Origin: Diplosphaera chodatii | Taxonomy: Eukaryota > Chlorophyta > Trebouxiophyceae > Prasiolales > Stichococcaceae | Length of the DNA: 64,000 nt | Reading direction: 5' to 3' | NCBI GenBank assembly: GCA_032358165.1 | Contig: JAALGY010000063.1 | Span: 62,001-126,000 of the forward strand | Part shown: positions 35,001-45,311 of the stretch, piece by piece | How positions within the stretch are numbered: position 1 is the first letter of the stretch | Layout of the letters: each line of letters starts with the position of its first letter | The notes under the pieces: generated by a model | Told to the model about the DNA's origin: nothing | Databases searched by the model: none | The model's input: the letters and a program-made list of their open reading frames with translations, nothing else | Made by a program: the position numbers and the translations under genes

Positions 35001-37901
35001 CTGACGTACACAGACTTTCCTGCGACCGCGCCCGGCCGCCCGGAGGACTTTTTCGAGACCTCGCACGATGACGACCTGGTGGTCAACTGCATCGTGGGCA
35101 TCAAGGACCCGGTGCGGGCGGAGGTGCCGGACGCCGTGCGGGTGTGCAAGCGCGCGGGCATCACCGTGCGCATGGTCACCGGCGACAACACGTACACCGC
35201 GCAGCACATCGCGCGCGAGTGCGGCATCCTCAGCGACGGCGGCATCGCGCTGGAGGGGCCCGACTTCCGCAACCGCTCCGACGAGGAGCTGAAGGAACTC
35301 CTGCCCTCGGTCCAGGTGCATTGTGACCTCGACCCCTTGCCGCCCTGCCGCCTTCCCGCTGTTGTCCCATGTTTGCGATGTCTTCGATGTTTATAAACCC
35401 TATTCCCACCAACACCTGCCCCGCTTCTCTCAAGCAGTTTGTTTTCGCCACGGCAACAGGTGCTGGCGCGCAGCAGCCCAGCCGACAAGTTCAAGCTGGT
35501 GCACCTGCTGAAGGAGATGGGCGAGGTGGTGGCCGTCACGGGCGACGGCACCAACGACGCCCCGGCGCTGAAGGAGTCCGACGTCGGCCTGGCCATGGGC
35601 ATCGCCGGCACAGAGGTGCGGCACGACACGAGTGACAGCCCGTTTGTCAAATGCATCAAGCCGCACCATATAACTGGTGCAGCTCAAGCGTCAGGTCCTC
35701 AAGTCTGGCATGTAACAGCAGTCATGATGTGCGTCTGAGCCCGAGTCCTGACCATGCCAACAGGTGGCAAAGGAGGCGGCAGACATCGTCATCCTGGATG
35801 ACAACTTCCGATCCATCGTCAAGGCTGTGCTCTGGGGACGCTCAGTCTTCCAGAACATCCGCAAGTTCCTCATGTTCCAGGTGAGCTGTCCGGCCTGCAG
35901 TACGAGCCAGTACTTTGCAGCACGCCTGAAGGGTTCCCTCAATGGTGCACCTGAGTCTGTCTGACATGCCGTGCGCGTTGTACCTGCAGCTCACCGTCAA
36001 CTTCGTCGCGCTGGTAGTGGCCTTCGTGGCTGCCGTCGGCTCTGGCGAGACGCCGCTCAACGTGCTGCAGCTGCTGTGGGTCAACCTCATCATGGACTCC
36101 CTGGGCGCTCTTGGTGCGTGTTTGTTGTTATTCCACCGTCTGATCACTTTCAGGGCTGTGACACAGACCTGCTAATGCTGTGGAAGCGTGGAATGCGTAA
36201 CAGTTTCTCACATTGATGCTCCTGTGTTCTGCAGCGCTGGCGACGGAGGATCCGACGCCCGACCTGCTGCTGCAGAAGCCGGCCGGCCGCCGCGAGTCCC
36301 TCATCAGCCCGCACATGTGGTGGCACATCCTCACGCAGGTGCGCCTTGTGCCTGGTGCATGCCGGCAAGCCCCCCGCCAGACATCCAAGGTCTGCCACCG
36401 CAATCGGTCTGCTTCTGGTACACGCATGCCGACTGTGCATGACCATGCGCTGCAGGGGCTCTACCAGATGTTCTGGCTCTTCCTCATCCTGTACGGGCTG
36501 CCACAGTTCTTCTCGGAGTACGCACTGCCGTCTCAGGGCTCGACTGCGCCCGGCTACCTGTCGTATGCCGGCGTCATGACGCAGCGCTTGCCAAAGGATG
36601 TCCCGCCCCTCACTGGTGCGTCCATGTTGTCTGTGCTTCTCGTTGCCTGCAGTGGCATCAAAACGCATATCTAGGCCTGTGCAGGCACATGATAGCTTGA
36701 GATGCAGACCAGCCCAGACAGATGAGTGCTTCGTGTCCTGCAGGCATCCCCACATACAACAACAACGATGGCAAGGGCCCGCGCATCGACCTGTGCTGCC
36801 TGCCCGGCTCGGACTGCCTGACGACAGACCCCAACTTCAACCCGCGCGTCAACTTCCCCTACACCAATGGTGCGTTCAACAGCACGAAATCCGAACAGAG
36901 GTGCTATGTGGCGGCGCTGCACTCCTGCAGCAAGCTGTGCATTGCGCATCGTCTGGCAGCTGGGACGTCACAACAGCACGGCTGACACAGCTGTTCTCCT
37001 GTCACAGCGACGGAATTCCTGTGCGAGTACCAGCGGGAGACGACCAGCGGCAACACCACACTGGCGCCCAGCACCAAGACGCACGAGGCGCCAAGCGAGA
37101 GCAAGCTGTGCGGCGATTCGCCCACCGCGGCGTGCACCCAGCGCCAGGAGCTGCTGCACGACCTGCACAGTCAAGCTGAGAAGCAGTGGGGCAATGTGGA
37201 GACGGACGGCCAGAAGCGCACCAACTCCGTCATCTTCAACGTCTTCATCTGGTGCCAGGTGAGGAGCGACTGCAGATGGACAGTGTCGCACGGCTCAAGA
37301 CCTGTGGTGTGCTGCACGCAAGACTAAAGGTCGGGATTCTGGTGCAGGTGTTCAACTTCTTGAACGCACGCAAGCTCAACAATGAGTACAACATCTTTGA
37401 GGGCATCCACAGGAGCTACATCTTCCTGGCCATCCTGGTGTTCATCATTGGTGCTCAGGTATGTGCTACACCTTCAGCGTGTCTCGCCGTTTGATGGCGC
37501 TGGAAGTATGAATCATCTGTCATCTGTACTAGAATCAGCACGCAAAACCTATGGAATTATGTGCAGATCATCTTCATGGAGCTGCTTGGGGGCATCTTCA
37601 AGGTCAACAGCCAGAACTGGAAGGAGTGGCTTGCTGCCATCGCAATAGGCGCTGGCTCCATGGTCGTTGCCTTTCTGACAAAGTTTGTCACCCGGTGCGC
37701 AAGAGACAGGTGCCTTTGGGCCCTCGCTGCTGTTGCGATGACAGCTGTGATGGTACTCACCTGCACTGTCCAGTCGCAGCATGTCATGTTGTGCGCATGC
37801 CCGTCAGAACGGCTCTGATGGCGACCGCGTGGTTGCTGTGCAGGTGTATCAAGGGGAGACCGCTGGACAGCACATCGAATGGGGCAGTGCAAGCGTTGTG
37901 A
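32089..37901 (+). CDS. P-type IIB Ca2+-ATPase (plasma-membrane type, PMCA/ACA family)
   Basis: Nineteen exons in phase: 32089-32220, 32614-32762, 32901-32991, 33091-33193, 33320-33477, 33582-33704, 33813-34003, 34134-34293, 34431-35315, 35460-35615, 35764-35880, 35990-36113, 36235-36338, 36456-36615, 36744-36869, 37008-37258, 37348-37458, 37567-37694, 37844-37901 (1108 residues). It pumps Ca2+ out of the cytosol. Landmarks: VEGLAKAL N-terminal region, actuator [34 protein letters not shown] in TM4, phosphorylation site [19 protein letters not shown], nucleotide-binding KGAAEIVL, hinge [20 protein letters not shown], and [18 protein letters not shown] in TM6. The lumenal/extracellular loop between TM7 and TM8 is expanded to about 150 residues and is Cys-rich. 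The C-terminus ends ~20 residues after the last TM, so no calmodulin-binding tail is visible. Confidence 0.95.
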
Positions 37902-38127
37902 TGCTACTATCTTTTCTTGGAAGTCAGGAATTGGGGATCCCCCGTCTGAAGTCAGAAGCCCCACAAGTGCATGCAAGCAGAGGGCATGTTGCGGGTGCGG
38001 TGCCACCAGCCCCTCCTGGCGGCCGCCCAGGGTTTGAAGTATCCATGCGAGGCGCAGAATCACTCTAACCTTGTCTTGCCAGTTCAATGGCGCAAACATT
38101 CATTGTATGACCATGTGTGACGCTGGG

Positions 38128-38132
38128 TGTAA
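38128..38132 (+). promoter_or_regulatory. Candidate TGTAA polyadenylation signal for the Ca2+-ATPase gene
   Basis: TGTAA is the usual poly(A) signal of green algae. This copy lies 227 nt past the stop codon, before the repeat block. It is inferred from position only. Confidence 0.4.
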
Positions 38133-38172
38133 TTTCGTGCAACCCCCCATGCCACACGCACACTGCATCAGC

Positions 38173-38263
38173 ACACCAGCAGGAACAAGATACAACAGAA
38201 GCTAATCCCTAATCCACTACCTTCGTGCCCTCCCACCAGATTTCTTCACCAGGTTCTCGGTGC
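38173..38263 (-). pseudogene. Duplicated fragment of the TLS1 3' end (stop codon and 3' UTR)
   Basis: A ~90-bp stretch nearly identical to 39737-39826, in the same orientation. Read on the minus strand it encodes TENLVKKSGGRARR and a stop; the intact gene has TENLVKKSGGKARR. Homology ends exactly where the short-repeat array begins. It is a fragment left by duplication, not a gene. Confidence 0.85.
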
Positions 38264-38264
38264 A

Positions 38265-39615
38265 GCCCCTTTGTTATTGACCATTCTTGTGCCCCTTTGT
38301 TATTGTGTCAATCAGTGCCCCTTTGTTGTTGACCAGTCTGCAGCCCCCTTTGATTATCAACCAGTCTGCAGCCGCCTTTGTTATTGTCTCATTGCGGCCT
38401 TCTACTCACCGCATGGTCAACAACAAAGGGGGCCACAGCGTCGTCAGTTGCCACTTGCACTGGTCACAGTTTTGTGGGACAACAACAAAGGGGTCCACGC
38501 GTCATCAGTACACTTCGTTGGTCAAGAACAAAGGGGTCTGCCCGCTGTCAGTAATTATGCTGCGCAGCCCCTTTGTTATTGACCAGTCTATCTGCAGCCC
38601 CTTTGTTGTTGACCAGTCTGGCAGCCCCTTTGTTGTTGACCAGTCTGGCAGCGCTGCCCCTTTGTTACTGTCTCATCGCGGCCTCCTTTGTTATTGACCA
38701 CGAATTCCCCTTTGTTATTGTCTCGCCGCGGCCCCTTTGTTATTGTCTCATTGCGGCCTTCTGTTCACTGCGTGTGTCAACAAATGGGTCACGCGCTGTC
38801 TAACACCAAAGGGGGCTGCAGACCGGTCAATAACAAAGGGGCCACAGCTGAACCATACAAAGGGGCTGCAGTGTGGCCAACAACAAAGGGGTGGCAGTGT
38901 GGGCCAAGAACAAAGGGGCACTGAACAAAGGGGCAAGTGTGTATTGATGACGCGTCGTGCCCCTTTGTTGTCGACTCATTCCAGTAAGAAGAAAGGCTGA
39001 TTGGGTCAACAACAAAGGGGCTGCAGACTGGTCAATAACAAAGGGGTTGCTAGACTGGTCAACAACAAAGGGGCACTGATTGAGACAATGACAAAGGGGA
39101 CTGCGTTGTGGTCAATAACAAAGGGGTTGCTAAACTGGTCAACAACAAAGGGGCACTGATTGAGACAACAACAAAGGGGCACACTGTGGTCAATAACCAG
39201 GGAGCGAACCCCTTTGTTGTTGACCAGTGTAAGTGTGTACTGACGACGTGTTGGGCCCCTTTGGTGTTGAGAAGTGCAGTCAACACTGACCAGTGCAAGT
39301 GTACTGATGACGCGTGGACCCCTTTGTTATTGACTCGATCAGCGACGGGGAAGCTGCCGCGAGACAATAACAAAGGGGCACTGATCGGTCAATAACAAAG
39401 GGGCAACGTGTGATGAGCCAAGACCAAAGGGGCGTTGAACGCAAGTGTCTACTGATGACGCGTCGGGCCCCTTTGTTGTCGACCCACGCAATGAACAGAA
39501 GGCCGCAGTGAAACAATAACAAAGGGGGCTGCAATGACATAATAACAAAGGGGGAACCTCGCTTGTGGGTCAATAGTAAAGGGTTTGCATTGTGGTCAAT
39601 AACAAAGGGGCTGCT
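38265..39615. repeat. Array of ~35-40 copies of CCCCTTTGTTRTTGACC in both orientations
   Basis: The core CCCCTTTGTTATTG or CCCCTTTGTTGTTG (reverse form CAATAACAAAGGGG) recurs mostly every 25-30 bp, often followed by CCAGTCTG or preceded by CAGACTGGT. Copies come in blocks of one orientation that alternate: forward at ~38265-38390, reverse ~38412-38540, forward ~38567-38750, reverse ~38829-38935, mostly reverse ~39007-39190, then mixed. Neighbouring blocks could pair into long hairpins. A second word, GTGTACTGATGACGCGT, also recurs between copies, as in CAAGTGT..TGATGACGCG. No coding gene is supported inside. It is flanked by two copies of the TLS1 3' end. Confidence 0.95.
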
Positions 39616-39736
39616 AGCGGGATGAACAGACGACGCGGTCTCTTCGTTATCATTGCACGCATCCGATGATGCTGCAATGACGAACCCAAGTGCTTTGTCA
39701 CACTGATGTTGTCCCTCAACAATAACAATCAAGCAT

Positions 39737-39826
39737 ACACCAGCAGGAACAGGATACAACAGAAGCTACTCCCTGCCCACTACCTTCGTGCCTTCCCACC
39801 AGATTTCTTCACTAGGTTCTCGGTGC
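39737..39826. repeat. Right copy of the ~90-bp direct repeat flanking the array
   Basis: Matches 38173-38263 with only a few substitutions. It covers the last codons, stop and start of the 3' UTR of the TLS1 gene, so this is the parental copy. Confidence 0.9.
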
Positions 39827-41220
39827 GCACTTTCTTAAACTTGTCACCCTCTCTGCCAAAGCCCCGTGGAAAGGCGCCGCGTGGCAGCCTGCCATCCTCT
39901 GGCCCAGAACCCTCGCCACTGGGTCACAGCAGCAATCAACACGTTCAATGCTACGAGTATCAACAGGGGCTCGAGCGCAGCATTCCTGAGCATATACGAC
40001 ATGAGTTGCCGACAAACTTGCTGAGAAATGGAAGCAGGGAGGCGTTTGGCGCACTTGGAGTCGTGACCGCCCTGCAGCATGCGCTGCTTGACAGCCTCCG
40101 TCTCCTCAATGTTTTTCAGCTTGTAGTGCGCTGGCAGCTGAACCTCCGAGATGCCGGTCAGCCAGGAGCCCGGCACCTCCGCCGGCTTGATGGGCGCGAT
40201 CTGTTGGGCAGAATTGTAGACCATTACAAGCTCAGCCTCAAGCCTGCACACATCCTCAGGCTGTGCAGATTCACCCAGGTCGGGGCTGTGTGTCTGCGAT
40301 TTTGAGGCAGCATTGGTTTGCAGCGGCAAGGCCAGCACAACGCCGCTTCAGACCTTCAGCTCGTCCGGCGTGATGTACAGCTGCTGCTCGGGGTCCATCG
40401 GCCCGCCGCGGGCTGTCGAGGGGTCGTCCTTCTTCACGCCCATCCGCTTCTCCATCTGCTCGTCGACATACTTCTGCCTGCAGTCCGACGCAGCCAGGCG
40501 CTCAAGCAGGACGTTCCAGTTCGCTCAGCGGCATCCTCAGGATGGTCAGGTCACACGTCAGGCGGTGCAATGACTTGCAACATTCGAGGTGCCCTATGCC
40601 GCCACACGCCCACACGCTCACATGTGCGGGTCCAGCTCGACGTCTCCAAACTCGCGCACTTGCTCCTTGGAGAACGAGTCCAGCACATCGTTCTGTGGCC
40701 GCGCGCCGCGCTCCAGTGCCTGTGCCATCGGAGCAGGGTGCAGGCCTTACGTGACTGGCTGCAGCTGTGAGAGTGCCGTGCGGTGCATGCAGCAGGCACG
40801 CGCACACCCACCGTGGACTGCGAGTCGCTCTGGACGGCAAGCGCAGCCGCATCTGTTCCCTGCAGAGCATTTGCGTCGTCCATCGTCAGAAGGCCTGGTC
40901 AGGCAGATCATTCTGCACAGTCTGAAGGGTGCAGTGCACATACAAGACTCACCGCCGGCCGCGCCCGCTGCCTTTGTAGAAGCTTGGCCGCCTCCACACG
41001 CTGTCTGCCAGGTCGAAGTTCAGGAGTTAACATTGCCAAATTGCAGCACTCGCCGTGCGTGCAGACGTGGTGTGACGCAGCACAGCGGGCACATGCCCTG
41101 AATTTCCAAAAAATCTATGTGCACAGATCACCTAAGAGATACAGGGTCTTCGGCCTCCGCCTCTGCGTCGGAGTCGCTGGCTCTGCGTTTGCGTATGTTG
41201 CGCTGCCTGCCCGGCGGCAT
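39780..41220 (-). CDS. TLS1: TLS1 / C9orf78 (HCA59) family splicing-associated protein
   Basis: Seven exons in phase: 41132-41220, 40953-41004, 40812-40859, 40622-40719, 40354-40477, 40055-40200, 39780-39918 (231 residues). Yeast Tls1 and human C9orf78 are spliceosome-associated proteins; Tls1 affects splicing and telomere silencing. The match includes the basic-acidic start MPPGRQRNIRKRRASDSDAE, the KLLQRQRARPAG block, QKYVDEQMEKRMGVKKDDPS, and the most conserved part, SWLTGISEVQLPAHYKLKNI then EETEAVKQRML, nearly as in plants. The C-terminus is basic (KFKKVRTENLVKKSGGKARR). The sixth and seventh exon junctions were chosen by phase. It is divergent from the SnRK2-like kinase. Its 3' end is the source of the duplicated fragment at 38173-38263. 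Confidence 0.86.
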
Positions 41221-41756
41221 TCCGCCGCATGTGGGGACGCCGCCAATGCTGTTGTCAGACCTCGTGACGGACCGGCACTCGGAGTGCCAATCAGCTTATG
41301 AAAGAAGCACGCCAAGTCACGTTGCTGGCGGCAGCACACGCAGGATCAGACACCAGCTGAGCCGCTCCGCCGCAGATGCCACCGCAGATGGCGCGTGAAA
41401 CGTCGGTTTGTGACGATCAGAGCTGCGGTCAGCTTGCGTGCGGTAGCACAACGGCTGCAGCGCATCAGCACTGTCGCTCTGCAAAACATGTACCAGCCTT
41501 GTGGGCCCTGCTCGCATTGAAGCGTCAGCAAGTCAGCTCCAACACTGATCGCCCAAGCAAAACCCTATCAGGAAGGTCCCGTGCCGAACCGCCCCGGCAC
41601 GCGCACCAGCAGGGCGCCACCAGAGCATGCAGCTTGCTCAGGTGCATACGCAGTGCAGCGGCTGCCGATGAGGGCGCAGCACCGCATGCGCAGAGGGCAA
41701 GCAGCGCGTCGCAAACTGTAACACTCCGGACTTTTCGCGTGTTATGCATTCCAGGC
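41221..41756. other. Shared upstream region of TLS1 and the SnRK2-like kinase
   Basis: 536 bp between divergent starts. The kinase frame is open upstream to 41376 but without conservation, so it is taken as 5' UTR. Confidence 0.5.
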
Positions 41757-44656
41757 ATGTCTAGCAGTAGCAGAGACAGCCGGGACAGCGGACGTGATCG
41801 GAGACCGAGCGGCGTACTTCCGATATCGCAGGCGCTCAACGGGCAGCAGAAGTATAAGAAGATCAGGTACCCCTCCTGCCCCGCTTCGGCCACCCAGCAT
41901 TGCCACGGCAGCAGACGCGGGTGTAGAAGCGCAGCAACACTCGCGTCACACCTATGGAGCTGATGGCACGATGCTGTGGCGATTTCCACGGGCGCTGGCG
42001 TGGCCATGTGACCCAGGGGTTGCACATCCATATGCCAGTGCCCACGTTCAGCCCTGCGGGCATGCGTGCGTTGACGGTGATTCACGCTGTACGCGTCGCA
42101 AAGAACATCGAAACTTTGGGGCCAAGTCATTGCGCAGCAGTTATGTGCGGCGCATGCGGGCATATTGCGCAGCCAGCGGCGGACCGGTCAGGACAATGCA
42201 ATCGTGTGCCAGAGCTTTCACAACGGTTATTTGTCTGAAATCTGGAACAAGACCATGCTAGGATGTGTGCACGCAGGCTTGCAGCGCATCACGGGTCGAC
42301 TTGTGACCCTGCGCTTGCCTCATGATGCGCCAGGCAGGGCATCGGTGACAACAGTATGGTGACAGCGTTGCTGGCGTGCGTTGCAGGGACATCAACACAG
42401 GGAGCTATGGCGCCGTGGCTCTCGCGGTGGACCGGACCACCAATGAGCAGGTGACCCGACGGTGGCCCACTCTCGGGCCACGCCGGACTTCACTTGCAAC
42501 CATCTGATAGTTGGTTGCAACCCCTCAGCTGAGTCGCAGGACTCTGCTTCTTGTGCTTTGAAGGAGCCCCTGCCGCCTGTGGAGGACTTTGCAGCGGGCA
42601 TGGTCTGGTCCCACACGTGCAACCAATGATGGTCGCAGGTCGCAATCAAGCTCATGGAGCGGGGGAGCAAAATCACAAAGTACGTGGAGCGGGAGCTCAT
42701 CAACCACAGCCACCTTCTGCACCCCCACATTGTGCAGGTGATGTGCCTGCGAGTGCACCCATGTCCTACATCTATCGCCTACCGCATGTCAGCACAGGCT
42801 GGCTGCGCTGCCAGCTGGCTGGCAAAGCTGTCAGCCCAGTGATCAGTGTTAGTCAGCATGGCCGTCCACGACGGTGCACGCTCACCAAAGTTCTGTTGCA
42901 TCCCTGCGCAGTTCCGGGAGGTGTTTCTCACACCAGACTACCTGGGGATTGCCATGGAGTATGCGGCGGGGGGCGACATGTTCCAGCATGTGACCAACAA
43001 GCGGGGCCTCTCCGAGGACGAGGCCCGCTGGTTCTTCCAGCAGCTGATCCTGGGGCTGGACTACTGCCACAAAATGGTGTGCATGCGTCGCACTGAGCAC
43101 ACACTTGCCGGCGCAGCAGGGCAGCAGGGTCGCCTCTGCTGCATGCTGGCCCCCGCTGCATCATACAGGCTTTGCTGAAGCCTCCCTGATGAGCTCGTGT
43201 GATCTGCACAGGGCATTGTCAACCGGGACATCAAGCTGGAGAACACGTTGCTGGACGGCAGCAGGCGGCCACTGTTGAAGATCTGCGACTTTGGCTACTC
43301 AAAGCACGAGAAGGACAGCCTGCCAAAGTCAAAGGTCGGCACACCAGGCTACACAGGTGGGTGTGCAAAGGCACCATGCTGTGCGCGTTCCATGCATGTG
43401 GAACACAACGAGTATCCTGCAGAACTGGCGGTCGCCAAATGTCAAAGGGAACTTCCGCATGGCTCCAGCCCCGGAGATCATCTCCAACAAAAAGCACTAC
43501 GACGGCAAGCAGGCCGACGTGTGGTCGGCAGGCGTCATGCTCTACGTCATGCTCTTCTGCGAGTGAGGCCACCCGCCATGTGCCGTCCATCTGCATGCAG
43601 AGTCCCTGCCTGCACAGGCGCAGCTGGCACCCATGCCAACAGATGATCCCAAGGCAGATCGTTGCCTGATCGAGCCTCACTGTCCATGCATCAGGTACCC
43701 ATTTGAGCGGCCTGCAGACCGCAATGACAACAGGCGCTTTCAGAAAATCCTGCAGCGCATCCTGAAGGTGTGACCAACATTTGACGGTCATTGCGATTTT
43801 ATGTGCGCAACTACGCCCCCTGGTGACCCCTCCTGTTCATGCTCAAGGCCTCACTTTGCACTGTCATGTTTGCAGGTCGACTACAGCTTCCCACCCAGTG
43901 CCGTGGTGTCGTCAGAGTGCAAGGATCTGCTGGCCAGGATCCTGATAGCCGACCCCGACAAGCGGATCACAGTGCAGCAGATCCTGCGGCACCCGTGGTA
44001 CCAAAGGGTGCGGCCAGTTTGCCTTTTGTCTCCAACCTGTTGAGGTGGATGTGGATGACAGCAGTGCAGGTGCAGAGTGACTCTGTTTGTGCATCGAGCG
44101 TGCCTGAGCTAGCGGAGTGGTGCAACTTCAGGGGCTGCCGCCGGGGGTGGTGGAGATGAACAACACGTGCCTCCAGCTGCAGCAGGGCGGAGACGCGATG
44201 CAGACAGCGGAGCAGATCCGGCATGTGGTCAACGCTGCAAAGATCCCCAGCGTCAACGCGCGCTATGATGTAGACGACACAGGTGGGTCCTGCCCTCACA
44301 GGCGTAACATGGTGCAAGCTGCCACGTGCTGTTTCGTGCCGTCGCAAGCCGTGTGCAGGCTGCCAGCTCACCACAACTTGCATCCCCATCTGCAGGCGTC
44401 GGCCTGGTCTCACTCTCGGGCCACAGCGGCATCGGAGACTCGTCGCACCGTAGATGAGGTGGCGGCACGGCAGCCCTCCAGCGAATCTGGTGAAGTGGCG
44501 CCTGCGGTGCCTGCCAGAGAGGCGGCGCCTCCGCCGCCGCCGCCGGTCAAGCAGGCGGCAGCACCGCCGTCCTTCGCATCGGTTGCGAGCAGCGGTGTGG
44601 CGGCGCACACCCCGCGCTGGAGGGCCGTCCTGCCCTGCTGTGGGCCCGGGCGGTGA
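41757..44656 (+). CDS. SnRK2-like serine/threonine protein kinase
   Basis: Ten exons in phase: 41757-41866, 42387-42450, 42639-42737, 42912-43076, 43212-43356, 43469-43562, 43695-43767, 43876-44007, 44132-44282, 44427-44656 (420 residues). The kinase domain follows SnRK2: Gly-loop [15 protein letters not shown]-binding Lys in [62 protein letters not shown] then [20 protein letters not shown], and APEII. In plants SnRK2s act in osmotic, ABA and nutrient stress. The catalytic HRD motif reads NRD, an uncommon change. The C-terminus is Ala/Pro-rich with a run of six Pro, not the acidic tail of ABA-activated members. The last acceptor (44427) is chosen by phase; another acceptor at 44396 would stop at 44457. 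Confidence 0.9.
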
Positions 44657-45311
44657 CCTGAGCGTACGCAGCAGCACGCCGGTGGTGCCGTAGTGCTGAA
44701 GAACGGCTGCCATGCCGCCGGTGCCGTCAACTGCAGCATGGAGGAACGACGAGCCTGTTGGGACGCAATACAGCCACGTAGGTGTGCAGCAGCTGGCATA
44801 GGGCCGCTGCCGTCCTCAGCCAGCGTCTTGCGAGGGACGTCCACACCGAGTTTAGGCCGGACGCACGGCCCGCTGGGGTGGTGCGCTCAGGACGGGCTGC
44901 CTTGACAGGGACAGGCGGCAGCCTGGCGTCTCTTATCAACACACACAGGACGCGCCGCACATTGCTGACAGCATTGATCGTGACAACTCACATGCCGGTA
45001 GGCGGCTGCAAAACCCGCATTGGCTCGGTGCAGATCAGGCTGTGAAGCCAGCGGCTTATGATCAGTGGCACTGAGACTTCATGATGTTTTGTAGACGCCA
45101 GATTTCATTTGCTGTGCGATGTGCATGGCACCTTTCCACATTAGCTCTTTTTGTGTCTATAGACTGCCGTGACTTGATCAGCGGCCTCATTTCCTCAATT
45201 ACGCCATGCCCATAGCCAGCAGATATCAGAGTGCGGTGTTTCGAGGGAAACTGTGATAATGGTAATGAACAGCAACTGCTGACGCATGCCTTGCAGTATG
45301 ACATGGAGAGT
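44657..45311. other. Convergent gap between the kinase and the pseudouridine synthase
   Basis: 0.65 kb with both 3' UTRs. No supported gene. Confidence 0.5.

Noticed and set aside
34482..35321. 279-codon minus-strand frame opposite the Ca2+-ATPase large exon
   Set aside because: Antisense shadow; His/Ala/Val-rich nonsense composition, fully covered by the conserved ATPase exon.
38287..38924. Open frames of 76-136 codons inside the repeat block
   Set aside because: They are translations of the repeats themselves (PFVIVS.. and NNKG.. repeats) with no domain and no splice support.
38265..39615. CRISPR-like repeat/spacer array
   Set aside because: Units occur in both orientations, the core is only ~16 bp, spacing is irregular, and the surrounding genes are eukaryotic. 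It is a degenerate repeat array, not CRISPR.
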